41,293 nucleotides of DNA, from positions 1 through 41,293 of the forward strand of contig CAYWFP010000024.1 in the NCBI GenBank assembly GCA_964457365.1. Direction: 5' to 3'. Under the pieces are notes generated by a model. The model was not told the origin of the DNA, did no database searches, and saw only the letters and a program-made list of their open reading frames with translations. Positions 8,515-15,683 of this stretch are shown one piece after another. The number at the start of each line of letters is the position of its first letter. The stretch's first letter is position 1. This DNA is from CAYWFP01 sp964457365. Its GTDB lineage: Bacteria; Planctomycetota; SZUA-567. A program made the position numbers and the translations under genes.

Positions 8515-11289
8515 TTACGGAGCCCGCGTCTGTTTGGCTTCTTCTTCGTCCAGCAGGATCATGCGCGCGTTGAGCAGCACATTGTAATTGCGTTTCTCTT
8601 TCTGATAGGCCCGGTTGCTGAAGATGTTGCCGACCATCGGCAAATCTTGCAGCAGGGGCACGCCGCGGCGCTGGCGCAGGTTGATGTTGATACCCAGGCC
8701 GTTCAGCAGCACCGCCCCGCCGTCGGGCACGATCGCCACGGTGTGCGTATCGTGGTAGAATATCTGCGGCAATTCGATCGGATACGTGGCGACCAGCTGC
8801 GGCCCGAACGGCGTCATGAAGAACTCTTGCATGACCCGCCTGTCCTGTGACGGCACCTCCGTCGCGCCCTGTCCGGGCGGGTTCAGGTCCTCGATCCGGG
8901 GATAGATGTCCACGGTGATGTATTTCTTGTCCGCACTCACCGTCGGCCGGACTTCGAGCGAAGAGCCCAGATGCAGCCATTGCCGCACCATCTCCAGGCC
9001 TTCGCCGGCAGCCGCGCGGCGCCACGTATAGATATACTGGATATGCCGTTTGATCCGGATCCACGCGTACCGGTTGTTGTACGTCACCAGGTGCGGCGTG
9101 AACATCAGGTCCGCTTTCTGCGACATCCGCACCGCCCGGATGAACCACTGGCTCTGCAGCGGCCCGAGCCAGCCGGTCTGCTTGACGTGGAACATGAAGC
9201 CCGCGTCGTCGCCGAAGTTCTGGCCGCCGCCCAGGTTCTGACCCAGGGTCGAGACCAGGCCGGTGCCGGAGAAGATGCCGTTGGTCATCGTGCCGCGCAG
9301 ATCGTTGAAATGCCGCCCCGGATCGAAGAGCCGGTTCCCCCAGTGTTGTGCGTCTCCGAGCGAGGGTATGCCCGGTGTGCCGCCGTCGTTGAGTTCGAAG
9401 GCGGTCTTCCCGACCTGCGTGGGCCCCAGGAAGTCGGGCACGTCCGGCGCGCCGCCCAAGTGACGGCCCATGGCGTTGTTCATCGCCCCCCACTTGACCG
9501 GCGAGTTGTCCGAGACCCCGAATTCGAGTGCCGGGGTGTAATAGTTGTTGAAGTCGTAGAAATCGGAACTGAACTCTTCCCAGAAATCGTCCCGCAGGGT
9601 CAGGAAGCGTGCCGAGACGGACACCTGGATGGCCTGCGCCGCCCGCAACTTGCCCAGCAACTCCTTGAGGCGCCGATGCGCGTCGGGGGTGTTGCGGACG
9701 GTGAGCATGCCGCTGCCTTCCTCGAAAATGACTTCCGCGTCGTCGCTCATGAAGTCCTCGGACAGCACGCGGCGGACGATCTCGTCGAGAAAAATCCTGT
9801 CCATGTCGTCGAAATCGTCGTCGACGAAATCGTCGTCGTCGTCGTCCTCGGCCGGCATGGGCGAGGCGTCGGCCACGGCGAACGCGATGTCGCGCACGTC
9901 GTAAACTTCGGTCTCGATGGCGCCGCGCAGTCGATCAGGCTCGGTGATGAAGATCGCGCCGCGCCGGATATCGTAGGCCAGGCCGGTCTGGCGCATGATC
10001 CAGTAGAGGATGTTTTCCACCCGCGTGTTCTGGAAGCTGAGCGACACCTCCTGCTCGCGCACGTCTTCGTCGAGCGTGTTGTCGATCAGGATATCGATAT
10101 TCGTCCGGGTGCGGAGGAAACTGATCACCTCCGTGAGTCGGTTGGCGTCGAACGTCACGTCGATGGCCTGCCCCAGCTTCTGGAGCACTTCCCGCGTGGG
10201 CTCGTCGACCATCTCGCCCTTTTCCTTGTCGAGCTGGCGCTTGCGGATCAGGGCGTCCCAGTCGCGCGGATAGCGGATCCGCTGCTCGGGGCTGACCTCG
10301 GCGATGGTGGCGCGCTCGATGTTCTGCATCGAGAGCCGGCGGCGTTCGGAGATGCGGTCGCGGATCACCTCCCAACGCTTGATCCGGTGGAGTCGCTGCA
10401 CCTCGCGCAGCAATTGCTCGAGACGATCGTCGCCTGGATTCATCCGCTGCACTTCTTCGATGATCTTCTCGGCGCTCTTGTATTGCTGCAGATCGGAGAA
10501 CTCCTGCGCGCGATCGAGCATCATCTTCTGCTTGCGCTCCTCGATCTCCTGGATCATCTTCTTCTGCCGTTCCTGCGCGCGCAGCGCCGCCTCTTGCTGG
10601 ATCGTCTTCAACTGGTCCTGCAATTCCGGGATCCGCGTCCGCACCCGCGTGCGCAACTCCTGGATCTCGCCCTCGTAGGCCTGCACGTCGACGGTGGCGC
10701 TGATACTGGTCACGCGCAACTCCGCCTGCGTCAACGCCGTCTGGGCCTCGTCGAGCAGCGTCAGATAACGCGAGATCTGATCCGCGCGCGCCTCCAGCAC
10801 CTCGCTGCGGACCGGCTGAAAGGCTTTCTCGACCCGTTCGCGCACCTGGGCCAGCTTCTGCTCGGCCTCGGCAATGCTGGATTTCTGTTCGATCGCGGCC
10901 TGCTGTTGCAGCCGTTCGATGATGGCGGCCTCGGGATCGGCGGCGAGATACTGCATGGCCTCCTTGTAGCCCATGCGCGCCTGCTCGTTCTCCGCATCGA
11001 GCAGCATCGCCTCCTTGAACGTGTCGCGCGCCAGCTCGTAGCGTTGCGTCTGGAGATACTTCTTGCCTTTCTCCGTGAGCACGAGGCTGCGACGCATGCG
11101 CTCCTCTTTGCGCAACTCCGCCTTGAGCAGTTCCTGTTCGATCTGGTCGCGCAGGTCTTCCTTGATCTTGCCGTCGTCCTCCGCCGGTTCGCCCGCGCGC
11201 GAGAGTCCGCTCGCGAACCAACTCGACGCGACGAGCCACCCGCCGACGACGAGAACGGCAACCAGCCTTCTGTTCAGGCGCACACTCAT
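8515..11289 (-). CDS. secretin (GspD/PilQ superfamily) with N-terminal coiled coil
   Basis: A 924-residue exported protein. It has an N-terminal signal segment (about 8-32), a TPR-like/coiled-coil region (about 40-320), a short YPRDWD motif (340-345), and an STN/N0-like fold at about 375-448 (VTFDANRLTEVISFLRTRT to GAIFITEPD). An Asp-rich linker (482-495) and an N1/N3-like segment (about 510-555) follow. The secretin core spans about 550-916. Its end carries the family signature VPDGGAVLL and GVPLLQDLPMVGNIF (about 876-890). Secretins form large outer-membrane gates for type II/III secretion or type IV pili. GGAGAGG precedes the ATG. It lies about 60 bp downstream of a second secretin and is followed by a strong terminator. 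The two secretins share the same domain order, so they look like duplicated paralogues. Which filament or cargo uses the gate is unknown. Confidence 0.92.
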   Translation of the reverse strand: MSVRLNRRLVAVLVVGGWLVASSWFASGLSRAGEPAEDDGKIKEDLRDQIEQELLKAELRKEERMRRSLVLTEKGKKYLQTQRYELARDTFKEAMLLDAENEQARMGYKEAMQYLAADPEAAIIERLQQQAAIEQKSSIAEAEQKLAQVRERVEKAFQPVRSEVLEARADQISRYLTLLDEAQTALTQAELRVTSISATVDVQAYEGEIQELRTRVRTRIPELQDQLKTIQQEAALRAQERQKKMIQEIEERKQKMMLDRAQEFSDLQQYKSAEKIIEEVQRMNPGDDRLEQLLREVQRLHRIKRWEVIRDRISERRRLSMQNIERATIAEVSPEQRIRYPRDWDALIRKRQLDKEKGEMVDEPTREVLQKLGQAIDVTFDANRLTEVISFLRTRTNIDILIDNTLDEDVREQEVSLSFQNTRVENILYWIMRQTGLAYDIRRGAIFITEPDRLRGAIETEVYDVRDIAFAVADASPMPAEDDDDDDFVDDDFDDMDRIFLDEIVRRVLSEDFMSDDAEVIFEEGSGMLTVRNTPDAHRRLKELLGKLRAAQAIQVSVSARFLTLRDDFWEEFSSDFYDFNNYYTPALEFGVSDNSPVKWGAMNNAMGRHLGGAPDVPDFLGPTQVGKTAFELNDGGTPGIPSLGDAQHWGNRLFDPGRHFNDLRGTMTNGIFSGTGLVSTLGQNLGGGQNFGDDAGFMFHVKQTGWLGPLQSQWFIRAVRMSQKADLMFTPHLVTYNNRYAWIRIKRHIQYIYTWRRAAAGEGLEMVRQWLHLGSSLEVRPTVSADKKYITVDIYPRIEDLNPPGQGATEVPSQDRRVMQEFFMTPFGPQLVATYPIELPQIFYHDTHTVAIVPDGGAVLLNGLGININLRQRRGVPLLQDLPMVGNIFSNRAYQKEKRNYNVLLNARMILLDEEEAKQTRAP

Positions 11290-11350
11290 TTCCCGCCTCT
11301 CCTTTCTCCCCGGCCGCCCGTCTCCCGAAGACGGCGCCGGAAGGGTACGA

Positions 11351-14300
11351 TCAATCCTGCAGTTCGACGATCCTCGCCGACAGCATGATCACCCGGTTCT
11401 GGCCGGTGCGCGAAGAGCGCTCGGTCCGGAAAAGCCGCCCCAACCCCGGCAGGCTCGAGAGCACCGGGATGCCGCTGACGCTCTCGGTCCGGTTGTCGCG
11501 GATCTCGCCACCGATCAAAACTGTACCGCCGTCGGGCACGGTCGCGTTGGTCTCGTAGTCGATCACCTCGGTCGTGCGCCACATGATCGGAATCTCCCAG
11601 ATCACGATATTGGTGTCGTCGCCCGGGTGCGTGGTCACGCGCCGCCGCTCTTCGGCCTGCCCCAGCAGCGTCTCCAACCGCGGCCGCATGCGCACGGTAA
11701 TGTACTTGCGGTCGAAGCTGATGACCGGCCGCACGTCCCAGGTCACGCCCTGGACGAACTGCCCGATCTCCGGCTGGACGTAGATGCCCTGCACGGTGTA
11801 ATTGGTGATGTAGTTGGAGGTCACGCGCACGATGACGTAGGCATTCTTGCCATTGGCCACCAGCAGGCGCGGATTGTGCATGAGCGATCCCTGCCGGTTC
11901 ATCTGCGCGGCATCCAGCACGGCGCCGATCTGGTAGCCTTTCAGGATCGGCAGCGCGATCACGCCGCCGGGATTCTGGAAGCTGTTGTTCAGCGCCGTGG
12001 TAGCGCCCGTCGCGTTCGCGACGCTCGGCGTGGGCGGCAGATTCGGGTTGTAGTGCGCGTCGAAACGGGCGTTGGCGTTGACCGTGCGCGCCAGGCGCGT
12101 GATCAAGCCGTACGGCTGCCGCAATGCGTTATTCGCCGTCTCGATCAGATTATTGGAGCGCGCCATGTTGTTGCCCGGCCGCACCGTCATGCCGGTGCGC
12201 ACCTCGCGGTTCTGGCGCCGCTCCCACGTGAACAGATCCCACGAGACGCCGATCGATTCGTAGAACTCGTCGTCGACGCGCAGGAAGCGCCCTTCCACCA
12301 GCACCTGCTGCTTCGCCGCCTCGCGCAAGAGCTTCATGTATTGCGCGACCTTCTGGTGAACCTCCGGCGTCTGCATGATCATCAGGTTCTCTTGCCACAT
12401 ATCGATGGAGGTGCGGTCGTCTTCCCAGCTCTCCGGGTCGATCACCTCCTGGATCCGGTCCACGAGATTCACCGGTTCCGCGTCGACACCGAAATCGTCG
12501 TCGTCGTCGTCGCCCCAGATGTCGCTCTCGATCGAAGGCGCCGAGAAGTCGCGCGGCAACCGCAGCAGGTCCGCCACCGGGTACAACTGCAGGATCACGT
12601 CCCGCCCGGCCCGGCCGGCGGGCTGGATATAGATGGCCTGGTGCTCGATGCGGTAGTCCAGCCGGTACAGCTCCATGAGCCACTCCAGGACCCGCAGGTA
12701 ACTCACGTCGCGCATCGTCAGATCGATCGGCGTTTCGCCTTCCACCTCCTGATCGAGAACGATATTGACGCCGCAGCGATGCTGCATCTGGTCGATGACG
12801 ATGCTCAACGCCACGCCCTCGTACGCCGTGGAGGTGATCTGACTGTCGAGCCGGTCGAGGATACGCCGTTCCTCGGCGCTCATGTCCGTCTCCACGCGCC
12901 GCCGTGCCGAGCGCATGCGGATCTGATCCCAGTCCTTCGGATAGATCACCAGTTCGCGCGGCAGGATGCGGGCCTGCTCGATGTCCTGCGCCCAGTTGAC
13001 CTCAGAATTCTCCATCTCCTGATCGATGTCGCGCTGGTTCTTGTTGTACCCGGAATTGCGGTAACTCTGGCGCAGATTCTTGGCCTTCTGGATGTTCGGA
13101 TCGATCTCGATGATCTTCTCGATCAACTCGATGGCTTTGCCGTATTCCTTGCGCTTGTGGTAGAACTCCGCGCTCTCGAACAGGCTGTCCAGGCGTTTCT
13201 TGAGTTGCTCGTTGCTCTCCCGACGCGCTTCGCGTCTGGCCTCGTAGGCACGCTGGCGCTTGATCGTCTCCAGCTCGAGAGTCAATTCGCGTTGCAGCTT
13301 GAGCACCTGCGCCCGGAGCGCCTTCGCCCGCAAATCGAGGCGTTGCTCGGTATCGTGGGGGAAGCTCGCGCTCTGGCTGAGCTGCTGGGCGTCCCGGATC
13401 AGTTCCAGCGCGGACTCCAGCTCCTCCTTGCCCTGGGCGATCTGGCTGGCGCGGTCGAGCGCCTTGCGCGCGGAACTCGGGTTGCGCGCGGAGAGGAAGT
13501 TGCTCTCCGCCTCGTTGAGCTGCTTCTCGATCCGCAGCTTGAGTTCGGTCAGCATGTGGCTGGTCATGTTGGTGACCTTGTCGAGCGCGGCATCGATGTC
13601 GTCGCCGCTCTCGGGACGGCCGAGCATCTGGCGCGTGCGGCGCAGCAAATCGCGCGCCTCCGCCAACTCGGGATTCAGCCGCAGCGATTCTTCCAGCAAC
13701 TGCCGCGCCTGATCGAACTGTCCCTGATCGAAGAACTGCTGCGCGGATTTGTACTTGGTCCGCGCCTCGAGTATGCGCGCGCGCTCGGTAATGATGAACA
13801 TGCGCTCGAGTTCGGCCGCGCGCTTCTGCTCTTCGGTCATGGGTTCCTTGGGCTTCTCTTCCTCGGCTTTCTCGGCGGCCTCGGCCTCGGCGTCGGTCTC
13901 GACGAATTCGCCGTCGACAATCTCGCCCTCGACGACATCCTCCTCCATCGCTTCCGCTGCGGGCGTCCCCGGCGTCGGCGCGGTCGTTTCGCCCTCGGCC
14001 TCCGTTTCGCCCTCGCCCTCCGCGTCGCCCTCGCCATCGGCTTCCGGCGCGGCGGGGTCGTCGCCGTCGGCGATGAAGTCGTCTTCCTCGTCGATGCGCA
14101 GCAGCTCCGCCAGCAGCGGGTCGTCTTCGAGGCCGGGCACGTCCTCGACCGCATCCCCTGCGGCGTCATCCGCCCGTGCCGGCGCGTCCTCGATCTCGGC
14201 GCCGGGAATCGCGCGGAGCAGATCTTCGGGAATGCCGGGAATATCCTCGCTCAGCCGATACTCCGCGTCCTGGGCCTTCGCGGCGGCCTCGGTGTCGACG

Positions 14301-15223
14301 ATCACCTCACCGTTCTGCCGATCGATCAGATCCTGCTCGACCGCCTCCTGATCGGCTTCCGCCGCCGACTTCTCCGGCTCTTTCTCCAGCATCGGCGGCG
14401 GCGTCTCCAACCGCGCCTCGGCGTCGGTATCGGCGATGGCCCCGTCGTTCACCGGCGGCAGGGGAAGCGCTTCTTCGGCGAGGTCCGCAAGGGCGTCGTC
14501 GTCATCGTCGTCGCCGGTCTCGTCCACAGGGGTCGCCGCCGTGGTCTCGCCCATCAGCGGCGGCGGCGGCAGGTCCTCGGCGCGCTCGTCGTTCCGGATC
14601 GCTTCGGCATGCCCGGTCTCCGGGCACGGCGCCTGCTCCGCCGCGCCTTCGGCCGGGGCTTCTTCGACAATCTCGACCGGGGCGTTGGGATTCTCCGAGG
14701 GTTCCTCGCGCTCGGTAATCGCCTCCTTGATCAGAAGGAATTCCTCCGCGTCCACCTCTTCGGGTTCGGTCGTCTCCGCCGATTTCTCTGCGTCCAGGTT
14801 CTCGGTCAACAGGATCTCGGCCATCGGAATGCCGGGGATATCGACCGGCTTTTCGGCCAGATCCGGCACCGCTTCGTCCACGCTCGTCTCCGACGCGGCC
14901 GGGCGCATCGCCTGCAACTCGCCGGCGGTATCCGCGCGCTCCTCCCCGGCGTCCTCGACCTGCTCGGACCAGATGCGCTCCTGCTGCGCGAGCATCTCCC
15001 GGTCAGCCGAAGCCGCTGGCCTCGGCGCGGGCACACGATCGGATTCGCGTTCCGCCGGGGCCTTCCTGTCAGGTTGTGCGGCATTGTCGACATCGCTGGC
15101 GGCGGCCGGAGTCTTCGCCTTGTCCTGCTCGGACTCGAGCGAGGAATCGGCACCGCCGCAACCACTCAGCAATACGGCGACTACCACCAGGATGCCAACC
15201 CATTTCGGCAAAACGTTGTGCAC
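11351..15223 (-). CDS. lipoprotein secretin with long acidic disordered N-terminus
   Basis: A 1290-residue protein. A lipoprotein signal ends in LLSGC with C22 as the predicted lipidated residue. Residues 25-460 are acidic, Pro/Ala-rich and low-complexity, and include repeated DIPGIP-type motifs. TPR and coiled-coil segments lie at about 465-530 and 560-735, YPKDWD at 761-766, an STN-like fold at about 795-868 and a hexa-Asp linker at 905-910. The secretin core occupies about 945-1288, with VPDGGTVLIGG and GIPVLSSLPGLGRLF near the end. The start is a GTG: GAGGAGAG lies at proper spacing, no ATG is available before the signal peptide, and the lipobox fits. Lipidation suggests the protein could target itself to the outer membrane without a separate pilotin; that is inference. 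It lies first in a two-gene operon with the second secretin. The closest recognisable comparison is the PilQ-like Amuc_1098 class. Confidence 0.9.
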   Translation of the reverse strand: MHNVLPKWVGILVVVAVLLSGCGGADSSLESEQDKAKTPAAASDVDNAAQPDRKAPAERESDRVPAPRPAASADREMLAQQERIWSEQVEDAGEERADTAGELQAMRPAASETSVDEAVPDLAEKPVDIPGIPMAEILLTENLDAEKSAETTEPEEVDAEEFLLIKEAITEREEPSENPNAPVEIVEEAPAEGAAEQAPCPETGHAEAIRNDERAEDLPPPPLMGETTAATPVDETGDDDDDDALADLAEEALPLPPVNDGAIADTDAEARLETPPPMLEKEPEKSAAEADQEAVEQDLIDRQNGEVIVDTEAAAKAQDAEYRLSEDIPGIPEDLLRAIPGAEIEDAPARADDAAGDAVEDVPGLEDDPLLAELLRIDEEDDFIADGDDPAAPEADGEGDAEGEGETEAEGETTAPTPGTPAAEAMEEDVVEGEIVDGEFVETDAEAEAAEKAEEEKPKEPMTEEQKRAAELERMFIITERARILEARTKYKSAQQFFDQGQFDQARQLLEESLRLNPELAEARDLLRRTRQMLGRPESGDDIDAALDKVTNMTSHMLTELKLRIEKQLNEAESNFLSARNPSSARKALDRASQIAQGKEELESALELIRDAQQLSQSASFPHDTEQRLDLRAKALRAQVLKLQRELTLELETIKRQRAYEARREARRESNEQLKKRLDSLFESAEFYHKRKEYGKAIELIEKIIEIDPNIQKAKNLRQSYRNSGYNKNQRDIDQEMENSEVNWAQDIEQARILPRELVIYPKDWDQIRMRSARRRVETDMSAEERRILDRLDSQITSTAYEGVALSIVIDQMQHRCGVNIVLDQEVEGETPIDLTMRDVSYLRVLEWLMELYRLDYRIEHQAIYIQPAGRAGRDVILQLYPVADLLRLPRDFSAPSIESDIWGDDDDDDFGVDAEPVNLVDRIQEVIDPESWEDDRTSIDMWQENLMIMQTPEVHQKVAQYMKLLREAAKQQVLVEGRFLRVDDEFYESIGVSWDLFTWERRQNREVRTGMTVRPGNNMARSNNLIETANNALRQPYGLITRLARTVNANARFDAHYNPNLPPTPSVANATGATTALNNSFQNPGGVIALPILKGYQIGAVLDAAQMNRQGSLMHNPRLLVANGKNAYVIVRVTSNYITNYTVQGIYVQPEIGQFVQGVTWDVRPVISFDRKYITVRMRPRLETLLGQAEERRRVTTHPGDDTNIVIWEIPIMWRTTEVIDYETNATVPDGGTVLIGGEIRDNRTESVSGIPVLSSLPGLGRLFRTERSSRTGQNRVIMLSARIVELQD

Positions 15224-15627
15224 CGGGTCTCTCCTCGATTCTATTGAAGGACCGACTGACCGTTCGCTAACACCGAACAGAAGCCGAATACGCCATGATC
15301 GCTAACCGCTTATCGACACAGAAGCGTTTCCGCCTGCAGCATCATTTTCGGCAAAATCCCCCTAACTCCTTCGCTGACTTGCGGAAACAGACTCCTCTCC
15401 GTTGCTACAAATGCGCAGGCGCGGCCGAATGTTTCGCTTCCTCTCTCACTTTTATCCGGAAACACCCCCTGAAATCGGGCTATACACCACGTAATTCGCT
15501 TCAGCGTCCGATAAGTTCCCCCGCCAATCCGGTTTTCTTTTTTATCTGGCTGTCGAAAACCGCACGCGTCGAACCCGGGACCGCGCGCAGCCGACCGAAC
15601 TCGGAAGGATTTTTTCCGCCAGCACCC

Positions 15628-15655
15628 AAAAAAAAGCGGCCGCCGAAGCAGCCGC
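15628..15655 (-). terminator. rho-independent terminator after the 799-aa membrane protein gene
   Basis: On the minus strand GCGGCTGC-TTCG-GCGGCCGC forms an 8-bp stem (one G-U pair) with a TTCG tetraloop, followed by eight T. It lies about 28 bp after the stop codon and separates the pilMN-pilO-like operon from the secretin operon. In the rest of the 15224-15683 gap I found no convincing promoter, although one must exist for the secretins unless read-through occurs. Confidence 0.93.
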
Positions 15656-15683
15656 CTGTATCGGATTCGATATCGCAGGAGGA

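Noticed and set aside
9826..9849. GTC/GAC triplet runs as CRISPR or tandem repeats
   Set aside because: They are in-frame Asp codons in secretin linkers, with no spacer-repeat structure.
11063..15247. 1394-residue plus-strand open frame over the secretin
   Set aside because: Shadow of the lipoprotein secretin; biased composition and no motif.
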